Positions 13,431 through 25,932 are shown, numbered from the stretch's first letter. The stretch: 64,000 bases of DNA from Aquila chrysaetos chrysaetos (GCF_900496995.4 NC_044005.1:51780517-51844516); one strand, 5' to 3'. Notes: generated from the sequence alone by a model not told the origin. Program-made: numbers and translations.

Positions 13431-13975
13431 AGTGACGGAGCGCTGCCGGATGGGGACCCCGGCTCTGGCGGCAACCGAAGGAGGCACGAGAGAGGGCTGG
13501 GGGTGGTGGATGGAGGCAATGGGGAGCGGGAAGGGGAATCCTGCGCAGAAAGCCCCCGGGAAGATAAATGGGGATAGAGAGGGATGCTGGAGGGCGGCTG
13601 AGCAGAGGGACGGAGAGCTGGGGGACAGGGTAAGGACAGGGGGCTAGGAAGGGGAAAAGGTGGTGACGTGGGAAACCACGGAAAGGAGGACAGAAGAGGG
13701 AAAATAAGGAGAGAGGATGATTTCAGAATCCTGGGAGGGGAATCAGATGCTGGGAAATGGAAGGAACTCTCTGGGGGGACAGAGGGACACGGGGAACGGA
13801 CCGGCATCGGGGATAGCATGAGGACTGATGGGAAAGCTGTGGGCAAAAGAGAGATGGGGCAGAGAAAAGGTAATGGGGAGAAGGTGAAGGCAGGCTGGAC
13901 TTGGGGTAAGAAGAATCAGGACAAGAAAGAGGGAAAGAAAACATGCAAGAGGTTAATGTAATGGAGAAAAATGAA
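13430..13975 (+). repeat. Purine-rich (GGGA/GAAA-rich) tract
   Basis: For about 540 bp the plus strand is dominated by G and A, with AGGGG, GGGGA and GGAGA words repeated irregularly and few C or T. Open frames on both strands (for example the Ser/Pro/Leu-rich 212-codon minus-strand frame at 13,208-13,846) are by-products of this bias. The tract is next to a CpG-rich cluster. Confidence 0.75.
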
Positions 13976-16184
13976 GAATGAACATCAAGAAGCAAGGGAG
14001 TGCCCAGGACTTTTAGAAATATCAGTTCATTATTCTTGTTTCAGCCCAGTTTTGGGGGGCGACTCTTGGGATGGGCTCGGGATGGGTTTAACACAGGAGC
14101 CTGTGTTAAACTCTGCTTTTTGGAAATTTCCTTCCAATAGTAATGAAGCAGGATGCTTGAAAACTGGCATGTTTCCTATAACACAGAGGAGATGGAAGGA
14201 AAGAAAAATAATAGACTTGTCCATAAAGACAGTAATTACAACCACATGCTCTTAGAGCAGAACTATTTTTAAAGGATCATTCTAGTATTTTTGTTTATTA
14301 ACCGTCACTGGGGAGGAAAAGGACCGTAGTGTAGTAAGGAATTAACCAAGCTGTGTTTGCCACACTGCCTGCTTCTGGACGGACTAGTGCTTGGCTGCTG
14401 GAGGATACGTGCCCGTGGCTCTACATCGTGTGGCAGCAGGTGGGGAGCCGAGGTGCAGTTTCACCAGTGGTTTTAGCCAGCCTGGTATTGCAGTGCTGCT
14501 GGTCGGGCTGCGCTCCCGGAGCGGGAGCCGGGGGGAAGGAGGAGACCCTTTCCTGGCCGGGGAGCGATGGCCCCCCCTGCTCTGCCTGGGGGACCCCAGA
14601 TTCCTGCCAGGCACTGGCCGGCTGGGAAGAGGCTTGTTTCTAGCCAGTTCCCGCTGGCTTGGCTTCTTCTGCATCAAAGGATGAACAAAAGCAAGGGAAT
14701 TCAGCCCCAAAAGCAGCCAGCTCCCCGCGTCCTCTGGTCCTGCCAAATTCTCAGAGCAGAGACTTTAATTGCATGCAAGCAGTGCCGCGAGAGCAAGGCT
14801 GAGACCAGAGGGCAGTCTTTCCATCAGATGTCTTGCTGTCACGAGCTTCACAAGGTGCCTACCTGATAGAGCGATGCTGCTTTTAATCCTTAGCATGCTC
14901 CTCAACCCCGAGCGTTTGAATTTCAGCTGTTCGGTTCGCAGCTTATCCCGTTCCTGGCACGGGGAAGGAAAGGCCGCCCACAAAAAAAGAGATGCACGTG
15001 GGACTGCCCATGGATTTTTGGCTCGTTTCTGCAGCTGCTGATCCTTGAAGGCTCTCTGCCAAAGCCCCGAGGGCAGAGGGCCGGCTGCAGGAGCTCTGCC
15101 ACTGGCACCAGTCGGTGCCACGCATACTCCCACCCCGACGCCTGCAACCCGTCCTCCCCGTGCCCCTGCCCCGCCGTCGGGACACGTGTGCCAAGGACAG
15201 ACGGTGAGCGGGGCTGATAACAGGGTGGAAAAAGCCTTCCCCGTCTGGCACCGATGACTGTATGGAAAGCCACCCTCCCCAGCTGCACCAGTGCCTTTCT
15301 CCTAGCGCCCATGGAGATGCACACCCCCAACAAAAGCCACTGTGTTTCAGCACCCCAGAGCAAAGGCTGTTGATGAACAGGTTCGGCAGATGGCACAGGC
15401 TGACACCATGCACTGGAGCTCTCCTCCTAAGGAATTTCTCTGCCCTAGGATGCGTTGAAAGCTTTAAAAAGCATTAGCAAATACAGCGGTTAAGTACTCT
15501 CCTGCTTTTTAAATATCTTGTTTACTGCATGTGACATGAGAGCCACATTTTAAGGTCATGTCCAGAGAGGTATATATGCTAGCATGCACCAAGGGAACTG
15601 CTGTGCAGTAGCCCTGCAAACATACTAGAGGGGTGGCGAGAAGCGTGCCTGCGATGCTGCGTGGGGAGGCATTTGCCAATGGCAGCAACTCCATTAAAGA
15701 TAGCAGTAAAGTAAAATTCTGTAAAAATCAGAAGTGCCCGAGCAGCAAGCTCTTTTGGAAATCAAGCTGGAAGAAATGGCATTCGTTCCATGAAGATGTA
15801 ATGAAAATCACTTAACATAAAAACAGAGCATGCATTTGATGAACTCTATTGAACATGAAAAAATAGTACGAATACCTGGCACTAAGAGTAAAAATTCTCA
15901 GCATATTTGACTCTTCAATATCTCTGCTTACAGATGTGAAAACAACTTTGTTTACTTCATAACTGTCAGGGTTATGATGTCTTAAAACAAGCCTCCTGAG
16001 ATCTTCATCTGGTTTTATAGGTCTTTCCTTACTGATGTGTTCTTGGGAAATGGGGTCGGCTCTGGCATCTCATCAGAAATAGAATTGTATTGACTGAAAC
16101 AGACTGTAAATAAGCCTGCGTACAAGGAGGCTGTTTCTTGCCACCGTCCATATCCTGACACTGCAGTCGTGTTGTTTCGGGTTT

Positions 16185-16480
16185 GTACGGCGGGGTTTTG
16201 GTAGCGGGCGAGGGTCTGCAGGGCCGGCTCCCGTGAGAAGCTGCTGGAAGCTCCCCGGCTCTAAGATGGACCCACCGCTGGCCGACGCCGAGCCCCGCAG
16301 CGACGGCGGTCGCGCCTCTGGGAGAACGGATTTAAGGGAAACCTGCAGCAGGGGAGGGCATTAGAATGTGAGAGAACCCCCTGTGCAGATACCGCGGTCA
16401 GTGAAGAAGGAGGGGAGCAGGGTCGCCGGAGGAGGGGATGCCCCCGCAGCCCGCGGTGAGGCGGCAGGCTGTCCCCCCCA
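16185..16480. promoter_or_regulatory. Orphan CpG-rich cluster with a short ORF
   Basis: The block is CpG-rich (GCCGACGCCGAGCCCCGC and GACGGCGGTCGCGCC are examples). It includes a plus-strand ATG at 16,266 with A at -3 and G at +4, opening a 32-codon frame (MDPPLADAEPRSDGGR...) that ends at TAG 16,362-16,364. It could mark an unknown promoter. No splice donor continues the frame convincingly, and the peptide is not recognised. Confidence 0.35.
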
Positions 16481-17893
16481 GCCATGGAGGGGAGCGGGGG
16501 AGCAGTTAAAAAAGCTGATACCTGCCAATGTTCTTTGAACAAGTGGGAGCTGGCAGAGTTTATTGGTGTCAGACTGGTTTCAGGGGGCTGCGGAGGTTTT
16601 GATCCGGTACTAGGAGCCCTAAGTTCCCTAGTCTTAAAGGTCTGTTATTACCAAACTGCAGCCTCAGGTGTGCAAACACACCAGCTCCTCCATCTCCTCT
16701 CCTTGCCCCTCACCACTGAGCCCTCTCCCACACCCCTGCCTGGCTTTGCTGCTGTGGGGGTGAGAAGGGGGGGGGGCGAAGAGAAGCAGCACAGGGCAGA
16801 GGGTGATGAAAAGGCTTTCACCAGTGGTGTAACATCTGAACTTTTATTTAGCAGTCGCTCCCTCTATAAATAAGAAATAAATAAAAAGTATCGGTGCGTT
16901 GAATCCAATAGCATTGGTCAAAGCAAGCGCTGTACTGGTTCGTGGAGGAGAATGCGGGCACAAAAATCTTCGCCCACCCTGCGGCACCGCGCTTGCTAGT
17001 TAGCTGCCGGGTCACTGCCGGCGTGCAAGGGTTGCTTTTATGCGGCAGCTCGCTGTGTGTAATGGTCCTACGGGTGATGCCGGCCGGGCAGGCATCCCGG
17101 AGCTGCTGGTGCTGTGCCAAGCTGCGGTGCCTTGCTGGCCACCATGCCCGGCCCTTACATCCACCTGGGGGGCTGTGTGAAAAAAGGTCAAACTCCCAAC
17201 TCTCCCCCATTGCCCCTTTGGGAAGTCTGGTGTCGGGAAGCCTATTATTCCCATGCATAAATAGCATTTCGCCTTCTCTGATGGCAGCATAGCTCTGGGA
17301 CTAATATTGTTAATCAAATAGCGCAAAAGGAGGGTTCATACACGCTGCCACTTTCTAAGTTCTGCACCCCTTTTTGTACTTAAAAGGAAAACCAAAATTA
17401 CACAACCACACAGCTCAGATTTATTGTAAAGATGGATTTTTTAGAATTAAAAAATGATAGAATTTAGGGGAAAGAGTAGTTACCAAGAGAACAATTTTCA
17501 TCTAGATTAGCTCTGTGGGCAGTTTTGTAGGTTTATGTAAGAAGTGAAATTAATCCATTCAAGATGCACACTCAGCCCTTTCCCACAGATAAAATAAGGC
17601 ATCCAATCACATTTTGACAATAGGAAACAATATGTGTGTTGCAAGCTGGTCTGGCTGGGACTGAGTTAAATTTTAAGTTATTCCCATCTGTTTCAGATAT
17701 CCTGATACATTTATCACAGTGAAAATACTGAAGAGCACCATTTCATGATAACCAGAGAGAATAAGCCATCACTTTACCTGGTTCTATGCACTCTCTCCCC
17801 ATTTCCCTGACCTGTGAAAGTCGCTTTCCAATTTTTATGCAAAGAAGCCAAAAGCCAGCAAAAATGTGGGTTGCCTTGGTAGAGAAACTGCGC

Positions 17894-17909
17894 GGGGGGG
17901 GGGGGGGGG
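17894..17909. repeat. Uninterrupted run of 16 G
   Basis: GCGC is followed by 16 G and then TGCTTG. It could form a G-quadruplex. Its length may be unreliable in any assembly. Confidence 0.85.
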
Positions 17910-18720
17910 TGCTTGCACACAGACTATCCTGAGCAGACAGTTTTTTATGTCCCTCTGGCTCTGGTTGTGCTCTGACAGCACTGATGGCTTAAATGCAGTA
18001 AACAAGTCTGAACAAAGGTCTTGTCCAAAGCTTGTGCAGGACCGTGTTCAGGCTTGCTACGGCAGGGACCCTTCTGGCAATCATATTCTGCGGAGGGCAA
18101 ACCAACATGGACAGGACTGCCCTGGGGTAGGATCTTTGATGCAAAGGCCTGGGGGACATGAAAGCAAATGCTGCAAGGAGAAAGGGGAAACCAATTCTCC
18201 ATGGCAATAGCGGGTTAGACAAGAAGGAAGAGTTTTAAATGAAGTGCAACGTCAGATGTCCTGTTTAACTTTTGAAGAAAGCTCTCACAACGTTAGGGAT
18301 AGCAAGGCATGGGAAGGGAGCTCTCTGAGGCAGTTCAAGTTTGGCTTATCTTGCCTTGATATTTGAGACTCTTCCTGAAGCTGCTTCCATCCCTATTTCC
18401 TATCATTTTATGAGCTATTCCAGAAAGCAATACCTTTTCCTGGGATTAAATTAGCCTAAGCAGTGAAGTCGTCCTCTGTTTCAGGCCTTGCATCATACAA
18501 ATACAATTTTTCTTTTATTAAACCTCAGAGCACCTGGGAGTTTCCCAGGCTATTCCATGTGCTAATAGTTTTAATGTCATTTCCTTATGTGCCAAAATGC
18601 CTGTAATTCCCTGGGAATTCCTGCTTTAGCAGGTAGTCCTACATCAGCCAATAAGTTAAAGTCCACAGAAAGTATAGCTAATGTCCATGTCACCTATATA
18701 TGGCCATATAGCTAATATAG

Positions 18721-18768
18721 CAAAAAAAAAAAAAAGAAAAAGGAAAAGAAAAAAAAAAAAGAGAAACA
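18721..18768. repeat. A-rich tract
   Basis: Two long A-runs (14 and 12) are separated by GAAAAAGGAAAAG. It could be the decayed tail of a plus-strand retroposed copy, but no source sequence is recognisable upstream. Confidence 0.8.
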
Positions 18769-19364
18769 ATGGCAGCTCTATAGCACACTCTGGCAAAGCC
18801 ACAAGCATGTAAACTCACAGGCAGCCCCTGCTGAAGAGAAGCTAAGCTAGCCCAGTGCTTTCCAACTTTCTTTGTTTTGAGAGCACCAGGCATTTCCCAG
18901 AGGAGGAGACCTTTTTTCTTTCTTTCCTTAGCTTGCTTTTTCTTCTATGAACCCTTCAAGAATCAGTCTATGCATACAGTTGACCACAGATATTGCTATG
19001 GGTGACAGCTTGTTCAGACTGCATTTCTGAGCTGACTGGAAATGCCAGGATGCAGGAGGAGAAATGGACTGGCAGTTTCCATGGCAATTCACTACCCTAT
19101 TAAAAATAAGGAATATAATGATACTTCTTACAAGTAGCAATTTGTTAACACAGAGCACAGAGCAGGGAAGCAGGGAGCAAGGTTCATGTTGTCTACACCA
19201 TACCAACATGGTGTTCTCGAGATGCTGAAGTGGAACCAGCAAAAGAGAAAACTACATTTGACCTGATTTTTAAAAGGTTGGTGCATCCAGAAATGTTCCT
19301 GACATGAGCGGGAATTGCATGTGTCAGCATCTCTGAAAAACAAGGCCCTAACAAGTATATACAT

Positions 19365-19995
19365 GTTTAAGTTTAAGCCCAGCCAGCAACAAAGCACCAC
19401 ACAGCCGCTTGCTCACTTCATACCACCTGGCCCGGTGGGATGATGAGGAGAAAATATAAAGAAAAGCTCGTGGGTCAAGACAAGGACAGGGAGGGATCAC
19501 TCACCAGTTATGGTCACGGGCAAAAAAAAAGACCAACTTGGGGAAAAAACAAAATCAATTTAATTTACTATCAATAAAATCAAAACAAGGATAATGGGAA
19601 GTAAAACCAAATCTTGAAACAGCTTCCCCCCACCCCTCCCTCTTTCCCGGCTCAACTCCACTCCCAGTTTCTCTACCTCCTCCCTCCAGCGGCGCAGGGG
19701 GACGGGGAATGGGGCTTGGTGGCAGTTCATCACACGTTGTCTCTGCCGCTCCTTCTTCCTCAGGGGGAGAACTCCTCACTCATCCCCTGCTCCGGCGTGG
19801 GGTCCCTCCCACAGGAGACAGTCCTTCATGAACTTCTCCAACGTGGGTCCTTCCCATGGGCTGCAGTCCTTCATGAACTGCTCTGGCATGGATCCTTTCC
19901 ATGGGCTGCAGTCCTTCAGGCACAGACTGCTCCAGCATGGGCTTTCCCAGGAGAATAAGGGAATAAAAGGGGGGCGGGGGGAATGCAAATCTCCA
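19365..19995 (-). mobile_element. Endogenous retrovirus LTR (avian ERVL-like), minus strand
   Basis: Read on the minus strand, the segment has the order I recall from an abundant avian LTR family. First comes U3-like sequence with repeated direct repeats. It is followed by a TTGGTTTTACTTCCCATTAT block and a short AT-rich stretch (the usual place of the polyadenylation signal). Next are CCCGTGACC, TGGTGAGTGAT and GACCCACGAGCTTTTC, and finally GCGGCTGTGTGGTGC near the 3' edge at about 19,400. The terminal TG...CA ends are not clear, no internal gag/pol/env sequence is seen, and I found no target-site duplication. It is probably a decayed solo LTR. Similarity on the right may extend to about 20,120. 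The ERVL assignment is from memory; another avian ERV class is possible. Confidence 0.7.
19804..19943. repeat. 45-bp tandem repeat, three units, inside the LTR
   Basis: Units are 19,804-19,848, 19,849-19,893 and a longer variant 19,894-19,943. Each contains the pattern CCTTCATGAAC (or CCTTCAGGCAC) followed by a GCATGGG or ACGTGGG block. A partial unit precedes them. Minus-strand open frames in this stretch show a 15-residue periodicity only because 45 is divisible by three; they are not a gene. Tandem units of this kind in a U3 region usually carry enhancer-type sites. Confidence 0.8.
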
Positions 19996-22900
19996 GGGAA
20001 GAAGTAAAAGCGGAGCAATAATAAACTCCAGATAAAATTCTTCTGGGATAAGTGGCCAAAGTAGGCATGGTGAGGGGAAATGATAAGGCCTGATATTTTG
20101 ATGCACCCTTCATCCAAAGCACTTCCTAGTCATCGCTGACTTAAAAAGAGGCAGCATATGAGATGGGTAAACACTCATGCTCCCATTTTATGGTGAAGAC
20201 GGGCATATGTGGGTAGTGGGTTTGTCTGGCATCTTGCAAGAAACCTTGGCAAACCCCAGGCAGCTCTCTCCAGCCCTGGCAGCAGACGGTCCCCCTCTCC
20301 AGCTGGGAGCTGAGGAGCCGTGGCAAGCAGTCTCTGCTTCCCGCAGGAAGGTGTCCGGCTTGCTGGGTGGCCGGAGGGGGCACAGCTGAAGGTGAAGAGT
20401 TGGAGGAACCAAAGAATCAGCATTTCCCTCCATCAGCACAACTTCTGGCAAGTCTTCCCAGTGAGCTTTCAGTATCTGCTAGCAAAGGCAAACTCTGTGT
20501 CAATGGGAAACCAGCCTCATGGGTAAAGGAGCCGTGCATTTTTCAAGCGGTGATAACCTCATCCAAAATGTGTTCTGGCAGTGGGCTTTTGTCTTTCTTC
20601 ATGTGCTTCTGCTCCTGAGGACCTCCTCTGGCAGAATCAGAAACAGCAGTGAAAATCAGCTCCTCAATCTCTGATTTAAGTACACTACGGTGTTCTCTTA
20701 GAGGACTTGGACCCACAGTAACAGTAGGCTTAAGTGCACATGAAACTACTTTTCATTTTAATGCTTCTCTGTCTCAGTGCTTTCTGTCTGAATTTCGTAA
20801 GCAGGGCTCAGAAGCATGGTGCGGGCCAAGGGGAAAAAGAACAGCTGAGCGCACCGATAAAATAAAAATAGACATGGTAGCCACGCCAAGAGGGGCAAGG
20901 CTCTGCAACCACGCAGTTCGGCTCAGCATTGCCCTCAGATCGGAAAACCAGGAGCGGGAGGGAGGTCTTCCTATATGGCTTCGCCCACATCCTGCTGGGG
21001 AAAGATCCCATTTCTTTAACAATGTGGATCTGGCTAAGAAGGAGCCAGAACAGTAAATATTGATGTGGGCAGAGTTCATAAAGCCCTGCTCACTTTTGTT
21101 TTCTTGAAGTATTATGTAGCTACAATAGTAAGTGGATCTCTTTTTTCTTTTAGATGCCTTCAGGGAAATGTGAGGGTTTTCTGATTTTTTTTTTAATTGG
21201 GTGAAGCAAAAAACTGGAAGGTGGATTTAATAGTCTGAAACCCAGCGTGCTTGAAACTATTCCAGAGCATTTCTGGGCTGGGATGTTCTTGGGAGAGCAC
21301 CGCTGGATACCAAGAAGCTGTTCATGGCATTCATCTGGAATTTGCCTTTCCTCCTTTAATCTTGTCCCCTTTGGGGAGATTTTCACAGAATTGCATCAGC
21401 AATTCTGATAGGAGAGCTAAAGTAATATCCTTCTGCTTCCTTTATGTAACAGGCAGGACATTTAGCCATTTGATTGCTACTGATTTCCTCAGGAATTAGG
21501 CACCTAAGTTTTTGGCGGATTTGAGCCAAACCTCTGTGGAGAGGTCTCCTTTTTTGCACTTATAAAATTTCTGGTCAGTCTAACCACAGCTAAGTGCCAT
21601 AATCTGCCTTGGATCTTAATGTTCGCAGCCATACATCCCATATTCCTTTGCCGAGTTTGCCAGGACAAAACCTACCCTCAGTGTTAGAGCTGTAAGCTGT
21701 ACAGCTTGGTAAGACACGGTGCGTGGGTAGAGGGCATTCCTCTGCTCCCACCCAGGTCGTGGGGTGCAGAGCCGCTCCGTGCACTGGCAGCTCCGGGAGG
21801 ATGAAAGGGGGATATGTGGGGTTCGTCTTCAGAGGACGAAAGTTCCTCAGATGTAAGTGAGGTCAAACAGAAGGCTAAAAAAAGTAATCCCCAAAGCAAA
21901 CAAAATGCAGCTGGGTGCAATTACTAGTGTGAGCTCTGTCCATTCTCTGGCCACTTTGGGTTCTTACACCACAAGTAGTCCCTAATGGAGCTTTTTGATA
22001 AGAGAAAAAAAACCCGGCACTTTAGTGCTACCTTGGCTGGCTTTAAAGCATGTGTTTTCTTGCAATGTTTCTGCAGAGTGGATTTTGGAAGACAGTTTGG
22101 CTTTGACAGTGTGTCCTTTTTGAAGGGTTCTGCTGACCTTTCTTGAGAGCTAACAAGACAGAATGGAGCTGCCTGCATCATTTCCCCCTCACTCCTTGAC
22201 AGCTCCATATAAATAATAATACTTACAACTGGCAGCTGACATTTACATTGTCTGACGCAAACGACCTCAAAGGAGAGAGGGCCCCTGACGTGTGAAGTTT
22301 GTAAAATGATAGCAAACTTGTGTGTTCTGCAAAGTAAAATATAAAAGTAGGTGGGACCTGGTGAAGGTGGAGTAGCTTAAGTGAAGTTTGACAGTTTTAC
22401 TATGTATCTGTGCTGCATCACAACCCAAATCACTCCTTTCTGCCTTTAACGGCCGGATTAGTTTCCTCACTAGCATTTCTATTGCAGCCAGCAGCCAGGA
22501 AAACCAGGACATGCAGAAGCAGGCTCTGAATTTGCTCTGGCTGCTGGGTTTTACTGTCTGCCTCTGAAATCCAGCTTCAGCCCTGGGCTTTCCCCGCTCA
22601 TTCATTTCCTACCCTACTGAAGTCTTCTTGCAAATGCTGGTTTCATATGCTGGGTACTCCCATCAAACCAGGTCCCTGTAGCACTGCCAAGTCTAAAGCA
22701 GTGCTAAGGCAGCATTTGAACACACTAGCAGGTATCAGAGTACACGATGGCCTGGATTTCTGGATGGATTTCTGGATGGAGCCGGCTGCCGCACTTGCAA
22801 TGGTGTTGCCTACATGAAGAAAGACTCTGGTCTCTTTCTGCACCTGGGATTTTCCTGGGACTTACATTTCAGCCTTCTCGGGGCTGTCATCTTTGTGTGG

Positions 22901-24258
22901 CCCACTGAGGGACACGGTCGCCTGTCAGTGGCTGTCCTAGCCTCCTACACACATTGCTGCAAAGAGGTATCACCAAGTATTTACCACTTGCACCTGGGTA
23001 CGGTGGTCGGAGAAGAGCTCTCCTGAATGCCAGGGAGCTCCCTGATTCCAACAGGCACAAGCATTTCTGGGTACTCCTACTGTGCCGTGATTGGCATTAT
23101 ATACTGTGAAGATAAATGTCACCAAGCCCTAACCGCTCAGCGTGCTCATACTGCCTTGAGCAGGGTGTTTTTACCTAGGGTTTGTAGACTACTTCTAAAA
23201 GGTCTGTGAGAAGGCACTAAGGAAGGCAAGCCTATTGTCACTAGGTTTAAATTCAGTGGCAGGTTAGATGCTTAAAAAAAATAAAATTAAGAGTCAGCAA
23301 GTCAAAAAAGGTTTCAACACACTGTCCTAGGATATATTATCTTGCATGTGAAATGTGCAAGTTAAAAATCAGTATCAAACTATAAGGTCCATTGTCAGTC
23401 CTTAAGTAGGTATAATAAAGATTTCTGTTCTTAAGGGTTACTGTTGCTATTGCAAGTCATGAAGGTAATAGGCATGAAGGACCCCAGCAGAATTTTTAGT
23501 ATCATACTGAGGATGATATAGTTTATAATCTACCTCCTTTGATTTTTACCTTTTGTCTTTCTCCACATGACTCTGCTCTTCGACCATCTAAATGGGAAAC
23601 CTGTTTAGATTCTACAAAACATGTTGGGGATCTGCTTTTCACATGTAACTTTCTTTTATTGAATCACTATGTATGAATAAAACCTAAAAGAAACAAATTC
23701 TTTTAAAAAGCTGCGTCCAGCCTTCTGCCACGCAGCAGGCAGTCCCTTGGCCCCCTCAGCCCACACTGCCTCCCCAAGCCACTTCATAAGCCACAGTAAA
23801 AAAGACACACCGCCAAAAAAAGGATGGCAGATCCACGAATTAATCCCTGGCTGGGCACAGAGGAATCAAGGGTCTCTGAACACGTGGCCACAATCTCCCA
23901 TATCATGGTGTTTCCACAGAATAATTTTGGGGCATCAATGCAAAACAGGAGCATTTGTGCTAACTGAATATTTTGCTCGTGACTGGCTTTTTGAATAATT
24001 GTTGTTAATACTCCTGCTAATGGTTCTGGTTTGTTGCTTCAGTGGTTTAAAGGAACTGTCAGATCTTCAAATCTGGCTTCCTGTAAAACAACATGCCATT
24101 ACACTTCATCCAGCTATTCCTGTACTGAGTCCCACAATTCATTTCTGACCCAAAAGTAATGTGTTTAGCTAAGGCTTCTGGAAAGAAACTAAAGACAACA
24201 GCGATGGAGAATCTGTCCTACCATTTAGTGTGTTCTGGATTGCTGGGTTTATATATGT

Positions 24259-24292
24259 ATACACAGATACACACACACACACATGCACATAA
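24259..24292. repeat. CA microsatellite
   Basis: An interrupted AC run (ACACACACACACAC with flanking ATACAC and ATGCACAT), next to a TATATATG stretch. Confidence 0.85.
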
Positions 24293-24478
24293 GCAAAGGC
24301 AAGTTATAGGTATGTGTCTTATTTCTCACTTTAATTAGTTTGGTTTCATTTTCCAGCCACTGTTCTTGTAACACCATGTCTACATAACTAGAGATATTTT
24401 AAACCCTTTGTATTTCCTCATGAAATGTCACCATGTAACTGTGTCATCTTTTTTTTAATGATTGAACTTTTTAGGTCA

Positions 24479-24500
24479 TTTTGTTTGTTTGTTTGTTTCC
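24479..24500. repeat. GTTT microsatellite
   Basis: A run of TTTG/GTTT units (about five), ending TTTCCTAGG. Confidence 0.85.
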
Positions 24501-24976
24501 TAGGATAGTGCCTTTCAGTCTGCTAGCCTGGCTTGTATCTCTTCTTCCTTAACGTAAAACTTTGCAGGTTTGTGTTGAAGCTATTTTCATTGAATAGTTC
24601 CAGTTTGCCAAATGATCAAGACCACTATGGTTAACAGTCTTAGCCTGATCTTATCTATTCCTTTCATCTTGTCTCAACCACCAGTTTTAGCATCAGTATT
24701 TTTATATTTACTTCTTGGTCCACATGAAAATGGTGACTATTGCTAGACTTGACCTAAGGTCCGCAGAAGCTCCCCAGATATGTCCTCTTTCAATGATGAT
24801 TCCTCACTAACAACCAGTTTGAGATATGGGGTCACATGTCTCTTTGCCAGAGAGCACTCATTTTTGAAACAAGAAGGTTGTGCGTTTTAAAGCTGACTGC
24901 ATTACACAATTGGACAAAGTTTTTGGTTAAGGTCATATCACATATTAGAACATCCAAAATCATGAAAAGTTACATA

Positions 24977-25932
24977 TGTTTAATATCTTTATCAATCATC
25001 TGGATGAGGGGATCAAGTGCACCCTCAGTAAGTTCGCAGATGACACCGAGTTAGGAGGGACCATTGATCTGTTCGAGGGTAGGGAGGCTCTACAGAGGGA
25101 TCTGGACAGGCTGGATCGATGGGCTGAGGCCAATCGTATGAGGTTCAACAAGGCCAAGTGCCGGGTCCTGCACTTGGGTCACAACAACCCCGTGCAGCAC
25201 TATGGGCTTGGGGAAGAGCTGCTGGAAAGCTGCCTGGTGGAAAAGGACCTGGGGTGCTGGTCGACAGCCGGCTGAACGTGAGCCAGCGGTGTGCCCAGGT
25301 GGCCAAGGCGGCCAACAGCATCCTGGCCTCTATCAGAAATAGTGTGGCCAGCAGGAGCAGGGAGGTGGTTGTCCCCCTGTACTCGGCACTGGTGAGGCCG
25401 CACCTCGAGTACCGTGTTCAGTTTTGGGCCCCTCACTACGGGAAAGACATTGAGGTGCTGGAGCGTGTCCAGAGGAGGGCAACAAAGCTGGTGAAGGGTC
25501 TGGAGAACAAGAAGGGTCTAGAGAACTCGTGAGGAGCGGCTGAGGGAACTGGGGTTGTTTAGTCTGGAGAAAAGGAGGCTGAGGGGAGACCTTATCGCTC
25601 TCTACAACTACCTGAAAGGAGGTTGTAGCGAGGTGGGGGTCAGTCTCTCCTCCCAATTAACAAGCGATAGGACAAGAGGAAACGGCCTCAAGTTGCACCA
25701 GGGGAGGTTTAGATTGGTTATTAGGAAAAATTTCTTCACCAAAAAGGTTGTCAAGCACTGGAACAGTCTGCCCAGGGGAGTGGTTGAGTCACAATCCCTG
25801 GAGGTATTTAAAAGACGTGTAGACGTGGTGCTCAGGGACATGGTTTAGTGGTGGATTTGGCAGTGCTAGGTTAACGGTTGGACTTGATGATCTTAAAGAT
25901 CCTTTCCAACCTAAATGATTCTGTGATTCTAT
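24977..25932 (+). mobile_element. CR1 LINE, 5'-truncated, dead copy
   Basis: CR1 non-LTR retrotransposons are the main LINEs of birds. This copy begins inside the reverse-transcriptase domain, at a stretch encoding [20 protein letters not shown], and keeps the FADD catalytic motif (25,033-25,044). It continues through the RT C-terminal region ([62 protein letters not shown]) and a short 3' UTR. It ends in GATTCTGTGATTCTAT, the short 3' repeat typical of CR1. The frame breaks near 25,250 and again near 25,530, and an 18-bp tandem duplication lies at 25,494-25,529. It is about 955 bp, far shorter than a full element (about 4.5 kb), and cannot move. Its sequence is cleaner than the relics elsewhere in the window, so it is comparatively young. 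Confidence 0.95.

Larger units (their letters stand above)
13976..19364. other. Intergenic, GC-variable, no supported gene
   Basis: GC-rich patches at 14.4-15.3 kb and 16.2-17.2 kb give several overlapping frames of 100-157 codons on both strands. None has recognisable domains, and they overlap each other in different frames, so I treat them as composition artefacts. The region also holds the G16 run and the A-rich tract. Confidence 0.6.
19996..24976. other. Intergenic, no supported gene
   Basis: No conserved peptide, RNA gene or clear repeat beyond a 12-bp duplication (GGATTTCTGGAT twice, 22,754-22,777) and the CA and GTTT microsatellites. The first 120 bp may still belong to the LTR. Confidence 0.65.

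Noticed and set aside
13208-13846. Minus-strand open frame of 212 codons, Ser/Pro/Leu-rich
   Set aside because: It covers the purine-rich tract; low-complexity composition explains the lack of stops.
14923-15413. Two overlapping minus-strand frames of 156 and 157 codons
   Set aside because: They overlap in different phases in a GC-rich patch and neither resembles a known protein.
19780-20117. Minus-strand frame with a 15-residue repeat
   Set aside because: It arises from the 45-bp tandem units of the LTR, not from a gene.
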